A stretch of 64,000 bases of DNA. Origin: RH-AL1 sp964235705. Lineage in GTDB: Bacteria > Pseudomonadota > Alphaproteobacteria > Rhizobiales > Beijerinckiaceae. The DNA lies in NCBI GenBank assembly GCA_964235705.1, contig CAXSDP010000007.1, positions 29,604-93,603 on the forward strand, in the 5' to 3' direction. The position numbers and the translations under genes are program-made. Below are positions 1-8,207 of this stretch, one piece after another. The first letter of the stretch is position 1, and each line of letters begins with the position of its first letter. Below the pieces are notes generated by a model that saw only the letters and a program-made list of their open reading frames with translations, was not told the origin of the DNA and made no database searches.

Positions 1-1
1 G

Positions 2-673
2 TCGACGCCGGTCGAGTACTACGGCGCCCGTCTCGAGGTGATCGCGGCCATTCCCGTCTTCACCCACATCGACGGGGCGACGGTCAGCCGGGTCGACATC
101 TACAGCGCCGGCCTGCTGTTCGCGCTGGCGAAAGACTTCGGGAACGGCTTCAACGCCTACATCAGCGCCGGCCCCCGGACCGACGACAACTTCGTCAACG
201 CGAACCGCGGCGTCATCGCCGACCTGCGCGCCGCGATCGGCTACTCCGACCACGACACGCACCTGACGATCTCGGCGAACTACGGCGGCAAGTTCGGCGG
301 CATCGTCAACGGCTTCACCGCGACCGGGCTGCCGACGGGCCAGGGCGACAGCATCTTCTTCGACTACACGGCGACGCACACGTTCAACAAGTTGGACCTC
401 GGCGTGGTCGGGACATTCTACAACGACATCACCGGGCCGGGCCCGCGCGGCCAGTCCCTGTCGGTGGGTCCGCTCGTCGGCTACGACTTCGGGCCGTTGA
501 CGGTGCAGGCCTACGTCACCCGCGAGGTGGAGGTCCGCAACGGCGGCTGGGGGCTGGGGCCGGCCTATCCCGGCACCAACAACGGCGGCCGGGAAACGCG
601 GGGCTTCTTCCGGCTGATCCTGCCGCTGGCGGTCGGCGCCAAGCCGGCGGCGCCGATCACCGCCCGGTACTGA
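2..673 (+). CDS. MetA-pathway phenol degradation-type outer-membrane protein (5' truncated)
   Basis: The reading frame is open from base 2, so the gene starts outside the window and only its last 223 codons are seen. The protein alternates short hydrophobic and aromatic strands (for example GLLFALAKDF, GYDFGPLTVQAYVTREV), typical of an outer-membrane beta-barrel. The C-terminal layout (VGPLVGYDFGPLTVQAYVTREV, then FRLILPL) resembles the transporter-like 'Phenol_MetA_deg' family seen in many Hyphomicrobiales. That family is thought to form an outer-membrane channel for hydrophobic or aromatic compounds; the substrate cannot be read from this fragment. The protein ends ITARY rather than in the terminal Phe usual for barrels. 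No operon partner lies within the 314 bases downstream. Confidence 0.7.
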   Translation, partial: STPVEYYGARLEVIAAIPVFTHIDGATVSRVDIYSAGLLFALAKDFGNGFNAYISAGPRTDDNFVNANRGVIADLRAAIGYSDHDTHLTISANYGGKFGGIVNGFTATGLPTGQGDSIFFDYTATHTFNKLDLGVVGTFYNDITGPGPRGQSLSVGPLVGYDFGPLTVQAYVTREVEVRNGGWGLGPAYPGTNNGGRETRGFFRLILPLAVGAKPAAPITARY

Positions 674-987
674 GGGGGCAGCCTCGACCACCGCCTCGAC
701 GGTCACCGCGGGAGACACGATGCCGTTACGGCGGTCGGCCCCGCCATCGCGACGGATCATCCGAACCGCCGCGCGCGTGTCGGGCCGACGCCCCGACACC
801 GCCCCGCGCCGATCGGCGGCCTGAGCGAAGGCGCGCGGTCCGGGGCTCCTGACGCGTCGGCACCAAAGGCACGTCGTCAAGCGCGCCAGGCTGGCCTATG
901 CTCGCCCTTCCCGACCCCGGCACGATGCCATCGGTGGCATGGCATCGCGGGGACCGGGACGGTGAGGCCAGGATCGAGGAGCGCGCG
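674..987. other. intergenic region, no gene seen
   Basis: 314 bases between the truncated barrel gene and gcdH. Open frames here lack a credible ribosome-binding site and have no recognisable product. The only clear signal is the AGGAG at 977-981, which serves gcdH. Confidence 0.5.
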
Positions 988-2172
988 ATGACGTCGGGAG
1001 CCCACGCCCAAACGTTCGATTGGACCGACCCGCTCGACCTCGCGTCGCGCCTCACCGACGAGGAGCGGATGATCGCCGCCGTCGCCCAGTCCTACGCGCG
1101 CGAGAAGCTGCTGCCCCGCGTCGTGTCCGCCTTCGCGCAGGAACGCTTCGACCGTGAGATCATGACCGAGATGGGCGAACTCGGCCTGCTCGGCGTGACG
1201 CTGCCGGAGGACTACGGCGGGGCCGGCGCGGGGCACGTCGCCTACGGCCTCGTCGCGCGCGCGATCGAGGCGATCGACTCGGGTTATCGCTCCGCGATGA
1301 GCGTGCAATCCTCGCTCGCCATGTACCCGATCCACGCCTTCGGCAGCGAGGCGCAGCGGCGGCGGTACCTGCCGGGGATGGCGCGGGGCGAGCTGATCGG
1401 CTGCTTCGGCCTGACGGAGGCCGACGGCGGCTCGGACCCGGCGTCCATGCGGACGAGGGCGGTGGCGGTCGACGGCGGTTACGTGCTGAACGGCGCCAAG
1501 TACTGGATCACCAACTCGCCGATCTGCGACCTGGCGATCGTCTGGGCGAAGCTCGAGGGCGACATCACCGGCTTCATCGTCGAGCGGGCGTTCGCCGGCT
1601 TCACCACGCAGGTCATCGGCGACAAGCTGAGCCTGCGCGCGTCCGTCACCGGCGACATCGGCCTCGCCGACGTGTTCGTGCCGGCCGAGAACCGCCTGCC
1701 CGGCGTGCGCGGCCTGCGCGGGCCGTTCTCCTGCCTCAACAAGGCGCGCTTCGGCATAGCCTGGGGGACGCTGGGGGCGGCCGAGTTCTGCTTCCGCCAG
1801 ACGCGGGACTACGTCATGGACCGCAGCCTGTTCTCCCGTCCGCTCGGGGGTCGCCAGCTGGTGCAGAAGAAGCTCGCCGACATGATGACCGACATCGCCC
1901 TCGGCCTGGAAGGGGCGCTGGCGCTCGGCCGCATGCTGGATAACGGCGCCTTCGTGCCGGAAGCGATCTCCATGATGAAGCGCAAGAACTGCGCGGTGGC
2001 GCTCGCCGTCGCCCGCGAGGCGCGCGACATGCACGGCGGTGCCGGCATCACCGGCGCCGTCCACGTCATGCGCCACGTGATGAACCTGGAAACGGTGAAC
2101 ACCTACGAGGGCGCCGCCGACGTGCACGCGCTGATCTTGGGCCGCGCGATCACGGGACTGTCGGCGTTCTGA
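988..2172 (+). CDS. gcdH: glutaryl-CoA dehydrogenase
   Basis: Flavoprotein that oxidises and decarboxylates glutaryl-CoA to crotonyl-CoA in lysine, tryptophan and glutarate breakdown, passing electrons to ETF. The 394-residue product has the usual family length (about 390-400). Acyl-CoA dehydrogenase layout is clear: helical N-domain, the FAD/substrate motif CFGLTEADGGSDP (139-151), a beta domain with YWITNSP (172-178), and the C-terminal signature VNTYEGAADVHALILGRAITG. Glu374 of TYEG is the expected catalytic base, and Arg101 in SGYRSAMSVQSS matches the arginine that distinguishes GcdH from other acyl-CoA dehydrogenases. ATG at 988 is chosen because AGGAG lies 6 bases upstream; an earlier in-frame start at 898 has no such site. 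It stands alone; no CoA-transferase or regulator is adjacent. Confidence 0.93.
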   Translation: MTSGAHAQTFDWTDPLDLASRLTDEERMIAAVAQSYAREKLLPRVVSAFAQERFDREIMTEMGELGLLGVTLPEDYGGAGAGHVAYGLVARAIEAIDSGYRSAMSVQSSLAMYPIHAFGSEAQRRRYLPGMARGELIGCFGLTEADGGSDPASMRTRAVAVDGGYVLNGAKYWITNSPICDLAIVWAKLEGDITGFIVERAFAGFTTQVIGDKLSLRASVTGDIGLADVFVPAENRLPGVRGLRGPFSCLNKARFGIAWGTLGAAEFCFRQTRDYVMDRSLFSRPLGGRQLVQKKLADMMTDIALGLEGALALGRMLDNGAFVPEAISMMKRKNCAVALAVAREARDMHGGAGITGAVHVMRHVMNLETVNTYEGAADVHALILGRAITGLSAF

Positions 2173-2203
2173 GGCCTCGATCGAGCATCAAGGCCGCGTC
2201 ACC

Positions 2204-2310
2204 GACGTCATTCCGGGGCGCCGAAGGCGAGCCCGGAACCGGTGTCCTGATGATGTGGCTTGAAAGGACACCGATCCCGGATCTTCGCTGCGCTTCGTCC
2301 GGGATGACGT
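2204..2310. repeat. palindromic intergenic element (Hyphomicrobiales mosaic-repeat type)
   Basis: Outer arms ACGTCATTCCGGGGC (2205-2219) and GTCCGGGATGACGT (2297-2310) are imperfect inverted copies. An inner pair, GGTGTCCT (2241-2248) and AGGACACC (2265-2272), is a perfect inverted repeat, so the whole element can fold into a long hairpin. The segment 'cggatcttcgctgcgcttc' between them is a phrase often met in Rhizobium/Bradyrhizobium-type intergenic repeats (from memory). It sits exactly between two convergent genes and may act as a bidirectional transcription stop. Confidence 0.75.
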
Positions 2311-2311
2311 T

Positions 2312-3187
2312 TCAGGCGCGAAGCACCAATCCCTTCTCGCGCAGCCAGTCGGTCAGCGCGGCGTTGACCTTGCCGGGCGCCTCCTGCTGCACCCAGTGCG
2401 AGACGCCGGGGAACCGGCGCAGCGTGAAGTCGGCCACCAGCGGGCCGTAGCCTTCCGTGAGTTCGAGGCCCAGCGCGACGTCCTCCTCGCCCCAGATCAT
2501 CAGCGTCGGCACGGTGATGACCGGCACCGCGACGTTCCTCGACAGCGCGCGCAGGTTGGCGCGGTAATAGTTCAACATGGCGGTCATCGCGCCGGGCTTC
2601 AGCGCGGCGGCGCGATACCCCTCGAGGACCGCCGGCGGGAACGCGCCCTTGTCGACCGCCGTGTCGCGGAACATCCGGCCGACCGCCGCCGCGCCGCGCG
2701 CGGTGAGCACCGCCTCGGGCAGGCGCGGCAGCTGGAAGAAGGCGGCGTACCACGAGCGGCCCCGCTGCGCCCAGGAATGGCGCAGAGCGTGGCGGAAGAC
2801 GGTGGGGTGCGGCACGTTCATCGCCACCAACCCGTCGAGCGGACGGGCGCCGCGAAGCGCGAGGTCCCACGCGACCACCGCCCCCCAATCGTGCCCGATC
2901 AGCAGGCGCCGCCTCGCGCCGCAGGCGTCGAACAGGGCGGCGACGTCGGCGACGAGGTGCGCGAGGTGGTAGGCGTCACGCCCGCGCGGGCGGCTGCTGT
3001 CGCCGTAGCCGCGCATGTCGGGCGCGACCACGTGCCAGCCGAGGTCGGCCAAGGGCCGGAGCTGGTGGCGCCACGAGGAGCGGTTCTCCGGGAACCCGTG
3101 CAGCAGGATGGCGATCGCGTCGCCCTCCCCCGCCTCGTCGACCGCGAAGGTCAGGCCGTTGGCGTCGATGAAGCGTGTCGTGACCAT
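2312..3187 (-). CDS. alpha/beta hydrolase, epoxide hydrolase-like
   Basis: Soluble alpha/beta-fold hydrolase of 291 residues, the usual length for bacterial epoxide hydrolases and haloalkane dehalogenase relatives. Motifs appear in order: oxyanion-hole HGFPE (30-34), RGYG (59-62), nucleophile elbow GHDWG (98-102) with Asp100 as nucleophile, WGEED (232-236) supplying the acid, and GVSHW with His264 as base. An Asp nucleophile instead of Ser points to epoxide hydrolase or dehalogenase chemistry rather than an esterase. Tyrosines in the cap (YYRAN, about 207-211) fit the epoxide-opening pair. The stop codon abuts the palindromic element. Substrate unknown; no pathway neighbours. Confidence 0.85.
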   Translation of the reverse strand: MVTTRFIDANGLTFAVDEAGEGDAIAILLHGFPENRSSWRHQLRPLADLGWHVVAPDMRGYGDSSRPRGRDAYHLAHLVADVAALFDACGARRRLLIGHDWGAVVAWDLALRGARPLDGLVAMNVPHPTVFRHALRHSWAQRGRSWYAAFFQLPRLPEAVLTARGAAAVGRMFRDTAVDKGAFPPAVLEGYRAAALKPGAMTAMLNYYRANLRALSRNVAVPVITVPTLMIWGEEDVALGLELTEGYGPLVADFTLRRFPGVSHWVQQEAPGKVNAALTDWLREKGLVLRA

Positions 3188-3337
3188 GTCGAGTGGTTCC
3201 CCAGGATGGCGTCACCCAGCGGCCAAATGCCCGCATCCTAATGGCGATCCGCCGCGTTCACGATCGTGTGCCTTGTCGGGGCAGACGGAAAAGGCAGGGC
3301 CGCCGCGTCCCGTGGCGCAGGTTTGAAGGATTGTCCC

Positions 3338-3532
3338 TTGGTCGAAACGCCCTCAAACGCCATGGCCTCCGAGATCGCGAGCCAGGCGACGAAGCTGGAT
3401 CTGACCTCCGACCGGATGGAACAGCTCGCGAGCCAGGGCCTCAAGGACCCGACGACCCTTCGACCCGAAGACATCAAGGTGCTGTGCGGCGCCGTGATGG
3501 ACTTCATCGAGGGTGTCCGCAAGAAGGGCTAG
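3338..3532 (+). CDS. small hypothetical protein
   Basis: A 64-residue frame. TTG at 3338 has GAAGGA 7 bases upstream; ATG at 3362 is an alternative giving 56 residues with no clear site. The product reads as a plausible small helical protein (MASEIASQATKLDLTSDRMEQLASQGL ... LCGAVMDFIEGVRKKG when read in parts), acidic then ending in a basic tail, with no signal peptide. Codon use is GC-rich at third positions like its neighbours. It lies between two minus-strand genes and divergent from the hydrolase. I do not recognise a family. Confidence 0.45.
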   Translation: MVETPSNAMASEIASQATKLDLTSDRMEQLASQGLKDPTTLRPEDIKVLCGAVMDFIEGVRKKG

Positions 3533-3645
3533 GCCGACCGTCCAGGACACGGCCGCCAAGCTCGCGACGTGGTCGCGACGCGGCCCATGCGAGGGATGGC
3601 GGCGAACCGATCCTGGTGTGGACCGGCGGCATCGCCGACGGGACG

Positions 3646-4845
3646 TCACCGCGCGCCGACCCCCTCCTCGACCGGCCTCAGCCAGAACGCCGGCACGAGG
3701 CGACCGCCGACCCAGGCCACCGTGCCGATCACCGCGACGACGCCGAGCGTCAGGAACGAGGCGGCGAAGCCCAGCCGCTGCGCGACCTCGCCGGCGACCA
3801 GCGGGCTCAGGGCCGCCCCGGCGCCGAACGCCGTCATCACCGCACCGAGCCCGGCGCTGGCCCGTCCCGAGCCGGCCATGACCTCGGCGACGAGCGCCGG
3901 GATGGCCACGCCGCCCAGGCCCATGGACAAGCCTTCCAGCACCTCGACGCTGACGATCACCGGCCAGGACACGGCGGTGGTGGCGAGCAGGCAGCGCCCG
4001 ATGACGACGGCCATCGCCAGCGTCATCACCCACGCGTGACCGCGCCAACGCGCGAGCGGCACCGCCAGCAGGGCGGCGCCGACCATGGTCGCCTGCGCCA
4101 CCACCGTCATCACGCCGGTGGTCACGCTCGGGTTGCTGCCGGCCGCCGTCTTGGCCTGGGCCAGGAACGGCAGCATCGCCCCGTTCGCCGTTTCGAACAG
4201 CATGACCGTCACGGCCAGCAGCACGAGGCCGGGGGTTTGCAGGAGCGCCGGCAGCGTCGAGCGCCCGTCGGCCTGGCCGCTCCTCGCCCGCGCGTGGTCG
4301 ATGACGCCCGGCTTGATCTGTCCCACGACGGCGCTGGAGGCGACCGCCGTCACCACGATGGCGAGCGCGACGAAGCCGAGCCCGAAGAAGTACCCGAGCA
4401 CGGCGGCGAGCAACGCGTTCACGCCGTTGCCCGCGTGGTTGTAGGCCTCGTTGCGCGCGACGCGGGCGCCGTAGGCCTCGGCCCCCACGATGCCCAGGGT
4501 GATGGCGGCGATCAGCGGCGCGATGCTGGTGTCGGCGACGCCGATCAGGACCTGCGCCGCCCCGATGACCCAGAGGCTCCGCGTCGCCACGATCATCACC
4601 GCGCCCACCGCGATGCCGCCGACCGCGAGGACGAGGGCGAAGCGCTTGGCCCTCCAGCGGTCGACGAGCGCGCCGATCGGCGTCGTCGCGATGAGCCCGG
4701 CGACGCCGGCGAGCGACATGGCGAGGCCGGTGGCCACCGGGTCGAAGCCTTTCCCTTGCAGGTAGACGCCGAGGAAGGGACCGAAACCCTCGCGTGACCC
4801 CGCGAGGGCGAAGTTCACGACACTGAGGGCGGTCCCGACCTGCAT
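3646..4845 (-). CDS. MFS transporter
   Basis: Twelve-helix major facilitator permease of 399 residues. The loop 2-3 signature is seen as GALVDRWRAKRFAL, matching the MFS motif G-x-x-x-D-R-x-x-R/K. The N-terminus QVGTALSVVNFALAGSREGFGPFLGVYLQ begins directly in helix 1, which supports ATG at 4845. The frame is open a further 165 codons upstream, but that stretch is Pro/Arg-rich and has no helices. GGGAA lies about 8 bases upstream of this ATG. It is probably an exporter of small organic compounds; no adjacent regulator points to a substrate. Confidence 0.85.
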   Translation of the reverse strand: MQVGTALSVVNFALAGSREGFGPFLGVYLQGKGFDPVATGLAMSLAGVAGLIATTPIGALVDRWRAKRFALVLAVGGIAVGAVMIVATRSLWVIGAAQVLIGVADTSIAPLIAAITLGIVGAEAYGARVARNEAYNHAGNGVNALLAAVLGYFFGLGFVALAIVVTAVASSAVVGQIKPGVIDHARARSGQADGRSTLPALLQTPGLVLLAVTVMLFETANGAMLPFLAQAKTAAGSNPSVTTGVMTVVAQATMVGAALLAVPLARWRGHAWVMTLAMAVVIGRCLLATTAVSWPVIVSVEVLEGLSMGLGGVAIPALVAEVMAGSGRASAGLGAVMTAFGAGAALSPLVAGEVAQRLGFAASFLTLGVVAVIGTVAWVGGRLVPAFWLRPVEEGVGAR

Positions 4846-5218
4846 GAAACGTTCCCGGCCGGTCGCGATCCGGCTCCTGGCGCTTGGGTTTCCGACCCGA
4901 CGGGCCGTGATGACGAGGGAGGTGGTCGAACCCGTGGAACGTTCGCGCCGCCGGACCTGTGGGGTCGACGTCAGCGCGGGAAGCCGGCGGACACGTCGAT
5001 CGTCACCCCAACGCAAGTGACCGCGCGGACGTTGCGAAATCGGGACGGGCGAGGTCGGGGTGGGACCCGAAGCCGCTGCGGTCCCGTCCTGGTCGGCGCG
5101 GCTGGCGCGTCGTGGCGACGGGGGTGGCCGCGGAGGCGGCCGGCGCGACGCTCGGTCGGATTGCCGGTCGAGCCGGCCCGGGCTAGGGCATGGAATCCCC
5201 GAAGGGCCAGTCACCGCG
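4846..5218. other. intergenic region between divergent genes
   Basis: 373 bases between the start of a minus-strand MFS gene and the start of a plus-strand methyltransferase. Frames running through it are Arg/Pro/Gly-rich with no recognisable domain. It should hold promoters for both genes; I cannot define them. Confidence 0.4.
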
Positions 5219-6022
5219 ATGCAGCGATCCGCGCAGAAGCCCGAGCCCGGCATGAGGCCGGCGCGACCGATCCTCGTCCCGCTGTACGCCGTGGCCTGCG
5301 GGGTGACCTGCCACGCGCTGTTCGTCGCCGGCGTCGGCACGATGATGGTGGAGATGGCTTTCGGGATGAGCCGGTCGCTGGGGCGGCTGCCGCGCCCGTG
5401 GGGCTGGATGGCGGACGCCGCCCTGCTGGCGCAGTTCCCGCTGGCTCATTCGTTCCTGCTGTCGCGCCGGGGGCGCGCGCTGATGGGCCGGATGGCGCCG
5501 CGCGGGCTCGGGGCCAAGCTGTCGACCACCACCTACGCCACGATCGCCTCCGCTCAGACCGGGGCGCTGTTCCTGCTGTGGACGCCCACGGGCACGCTCT
5601 GGTGGCAAGCCCACGGCGGCGTCCTCGCCCTCCTCTACACGCTCTACGCGGCATCCTGGCTGCTGCTGCTGAAGTCGATCGTCGATGCCGGCTTCGCCAT
5701 GCAGGTCGGGCTGCTCGGCTGGTGGGCGGTGGCGCGCGACAGGGCGCCGGCCTACCCGCCGATGCCGAGGACCGGCCTGTTCCGGCTCTGCCGGCAGCCG
5801 ATCTACGTGTCCTTCGCGCTCACGACGTGGACGACACCGACCTGGACGCCGGACCAGCTCGTCGTCGCGCTCGTGTTGTCGGGCTATTGCGTGCTGGGTC
5901 CGCTCCTCAAGGAGGCCCGCTTCGCCAGGCTGTTCGGGGCCGAGTTCGCGGCCTACCGGCGCGGCGTCCCCTACTGGTTGCCCTGGCCGCGCCCGGCGCG
6001 CAAGGACGCCCCCTCGCGCTGA
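5219..6022 (+). CDS. integral membrane methyltransferase-like protein (PEMT/ICMT/MddA-like)
   Basis: 267-residue polytopic protein with about five hydrophobic segments. The C-terminal third carries the signature of membrane methyltransferases: FRLCRQPIYVSF, where the Arg-Gln-Pro-x-Tyr replaces the usual Arg-His-Pro-x-Tyr, followed by EARFARLFGAEFAAYRRGVPYWLP (read in parts). In related enzymes these residues bind S-adenosylmethionine at the membrane face. The whole-protein layout, with an N-terminal FPLAHSFLLS segment, resembles NnrU/MddA-type proteins (MddA methylates methanethiol). The His-to-Gln change weakens any catalytic claim. ATG at 5219 is chosen because helix 1 starts soon after; the GAAGGG at 5201 is somewhat far. 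The 3' end overlaps the convergent DHA2 gene by 52 bases. Confidence 0.7.
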   Translation: MQRSAQKPEPGMRPARPILVPLYAVACGVTCHALFVAGVGTMMVEMAFGMSRSLGRLPRPWGWMADAALLAQFPLAHSFLLSRRGRALMGRMAPRGLGAKLSTTTYATIASAQTGALFLLWTPTGTLWWQAHGGVLALLYTLYAASWLLLLKSIVDAGFAMQVGLLGWWAVARDRAPAYPPMPRTGLFRLCRQPIYVSFALTTWTTPTWTPDQLVVALVLSGYCVLGPLLKEARFARLFGAEFAAYRRGVPYWLPWPRPARKDAPSR

Positions 6023-7653
6023 CCCGCCTCCCCGCGCCGACCCATGGACGGGAGGAGCCGGCGGCGGCGCGCCGGTCCGGGCGGATCGCACGCCAAGGAA
6101 CGGCGCCGCTTGACGAACAGGAGGGTCGCGACGGCGGCCAGCGTGATGATGGCGAGGAGGCCCCACGCCTCGTTCAGCGCCCCCGTCAGCGCCGCCTTCT
6201 TGACGAGGCCGGCGAGCGCGGTCCTGGTTTGGTCGTCCAAAGGGGTCGCCGAATGGCCGATGAAGCGCGACAGCGGGATGCCGACGCTCTCCGCCGTGGC
6301 GACGTCGCCGGCCTTGAGGCGCGCGAGGATCTCGTCGCCCAGGCCTGGCGCCCGGCCGTAGATCACCGAGTCGATCAGCGCCAGGCCGACCGCGCCGCCC
6401 AGGTTGCGCATGAGGTTGAACAGCCCGCTCGCGTCCGGGACGAGCGCCGGCGGCAGGTGGCCGAGCGCGATGCGCGTGGGCGGCAGCAGGCACAGCATGA
6501 TCGCCACGCCGCGAACCACCTGCGGCCAGAACATGCCGTCGAAATCCGTGGTCACCGTCTGGAACGCGCTCATGCCCAGCCCGACGCCGAACAGGATGAA
6601 GCCGGCCACCGTCAGCGCGCGCGGATCGACGCGTTGTTCCAGCAGGACGGCGAGCGGCGAGCTGAGGAGCTGCGCCATCCCCGTCACGAGCATGATCTCG
6701 CCGATCGCCAGGGCGTCGTGCCGGCGCACGATCCCCAGGAACACCGGCATCAGGTAGATCGTCCCGAACAGGCCGATCCCGAGCACGAAGCTCAAGGTGC
6801 AGCCGATCGCGAAGGACCGGTCGCGGAACAACCGGAGGTTCGCGAGCGGGGTGGTTGAGCGGGCGGTCCGCCACACGAAGAACGCGCCGCAGGCCACGCT
6901 CGCGGCTAGCAGGCCGATCACCAAGCCCGATGCCCAGCCGTTCTGCGGCGCCCGCGTCAAGCCGATCTCGAGCGCCGACAGGGCGATCGCCAGGCTGGCG
7001 AGCGAGGCGAGGTCGAGCGTGAGCAGGGCGGCCAGGTCGGTCTTCTGCCGGGGCAGCAGCCAGCTGGCGCCGAGCGCGGCGGCGATGCCGGGGACGACGT
7101 TGATCAGGAACAACCAGTTCCAATCGTAGGTGTCGGTGATCCAGCCCCCCACGATCGGCCCGACCGTGGGGGCGAGCACGGCGAGCGCCCCCGCCAACGT
7201 CGTCGCCAGCGGCTGATGCCTGGGGGGGAACAGGATGAACACGGCGGCGAACACGGCGGGGATCAGCGTGCCGCCGGTGAAGCCCTGGGCGACGCGGAAC
7301 GCGATCAACGCGCCGAAGGTCGTGCTCGACGCGCAGCCGACCGAGGCCAGGGTGAAGAGGGACACCGCGCCCACGAACAGCCAGCGCATCGTCAGCACGC
7401 GCGTCAACACGCCGGTGAGCGGGATCGCGATCACCTCGGCGATCAGGTAGGCGGTCTGGATCCAGCTGATCGCGGAAGGGTGGATGTCGAGCGCGAACTG
7501 GATCGTCGGCAGGGACGTCGCCACGACCTGGGCGTCCAGGATGGCCATGAACATGCCCACGCCCATCATGATGAAGCCGAGCGCGGTGCGGGACGACCAG
7601 CATTCCGCGACGGGAGCATCGAGGGACGCGTGCGCGCTAGGCGATGGGAGCAT
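5971..7653 (-). CDS. DHA2-family (EmrB/QacA-like) MFS drug/metabolite exporter
   Basis: 560-residue, 14-helix drug:H+ antiporter. Signatures: MAILDAQVVATSLPTI in helix 1 (motif D1, with the membrane Asp), and VLAPTVGPIVGGWITD in helix 5 (motif C of exporters, read in parts). The start ATG lies inside the first unit of a 16-bp tandem repeat (7650-7729). It is the last gene of a minus-strand set: polyketide synthase, methyltransferase, exporter; the gap to the methyltransferase stop is only the repeat itself. Export of the methylated polyketide is a reasonable inference but not shown. A general drug pump is the alternative. Confidence 0.88.
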   Translation of the reverse strand: MLPSPSAHASLDAPVAECWSSRTALGFIMMGVGMFMAILDAQVVATSLPTIQFALDIHPSAISWIQTAYLIAEVIAIPLTGVLTRVLTMRWLFVGAVSLFTLASVGCASSTTFGALIAFRVAQGFTGGTLIPAVFAAVFILFPPRHQPLATTLAGALAVLAPTVGPIVGGWITDTYDWNWLFLINVVPGIAAALGASWLLPRQKTDLAALLTLDLASLASLAIALSALEIGLTRAPQNGWASGLVIGLLAASVACGAFFVWRTARSTTPLANLRLFRDRSFAIGCTLSFVLGIGLFGTIYLMPVFLGIVRRHDALAIGEIMLVTGMAQLLSSPLAVLLEQRVDPRALTVAGFILFGVGLGMSAFQTVTTDFDGMFWPQVVRGVAIMLCLLPPTRIALGHLPPALVPDASGLFNLMRNLGGAVGLALIDSVIYGRAPGLGDEILARLKAGDVATAESVGIPLSRFIGHSATPLDDQTRTALAGLVKKAALTGALNEAWGLLAIITLAAVATLLFVKRRRSLACDPPGPARRRRLLPSMGRRGEAGQREGASLRAGRGQGNQ

Positions 7654-7729
7654 GGATCGGGCTACGCATGGATCGGCCTAGGCATGGATCGCACTATGCA
7701 TAAGTTGCGCTATGCATGGACCGGGCTAC
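7650..7729. repeat. 16-bp tandem repeat, 5 units, overlapping the MFS start codon
   Basis: Five contiguous units: gcatggatcgggctac (7650), gcatggatcggcctag (7666), gcatggatcgcactat (7682), gcataagttgcgctat (7698), gcatggaccgggctac (7714). On the minus strand most units read ...GATCCATGC, so they repeat the start context of the downstream exporter, whose real ATG is in the 7650 unit. The stop codon of the upstream methyltransferase is also inside the array (7710-7712). Contiguous units without spacers exclude a CRISPR. Confidence 0.9.
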
Positions 7730-8207
7730 GCAGGGCGCGGTTCTCGGCGCGGACGCGCACGGCGAGCACGGCGGCGTTGGCGATTGTGAACACCAGCGCG
7801 ACGATCGGCAGGCCGAGCGCGAAGGGCAGCACGGCGATCTCGGACACGACGACCAGGTAGTTGGGATGGGAGATCCAGCGGTACGGTCCGGCCCGCACCA
7901 GGGCCTCGTCCGGCGGGATGACGATGCGCGTCGTCCAGCGACCGCCCAGCGTCGCGATGACCCAGACGCGCAGGGCCTGCAACACGCAGAACAGCGCCAG
8001 CCAGCCAAGGTGAACCGCCGCGTGCCAGCCCAGGACCCAGAGGCTGACGAGCCACAAGCCGTGGACGGCGACGATGGCCGGGTAGTGCCCGGGCGCGACC
8101 TCGACCGCGCCGCGCGCCATCAGCCGCCGCGTGTTGCGACGCGCGAGCACCAGTTCGCCGCCCCGCTGCAGCGTCACGAGGAGCAGGACCAGGGTGGCGA
8201 GGCTCAA
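7710..8207 (-). CDS. ICMT-family O-methyltransferase, type III PKS-associated (BpsB/YpbQ-like)
   Basis: 165-residue membrane methyltransferase of the isoprenylcysteine carboxyl methyltransferase family, with about four helices and the S-adenosylmethionine motif GPYRWISHPNY (107-117) plus RVRAEN (151-156, Glu155). In Bacillus the YpbQ/BpsB relative methylates alkylpyrones made by the adjacent type III PKS; the same pairing is seen here. The start is taken as TTG at 8207, which overlaps the synthase stop (TTGA) with GGAG 8 bases upstream inside the synthase gene. This indicates translational coupling. The next in-frame codons upstream encode no sensible extension. Expected role: methylation of the polyketide product at the membrane. 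Confidence 0.85.
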   Translation of the reverse strand: MSLATLVLLLVTLQRGGELVLARRNTRRLMARGAVEVAPGHYPAIVAVHGLWLVSLWVLGWHAAVHLGWLALFCVLQALRVWVIATLGGRWTTRIVIPPDEALVRAGPYRWISHPNYLVVVSEIAVLPFALGLPIVALVFTIANAAVLAVRVRAENRALRSPVHA

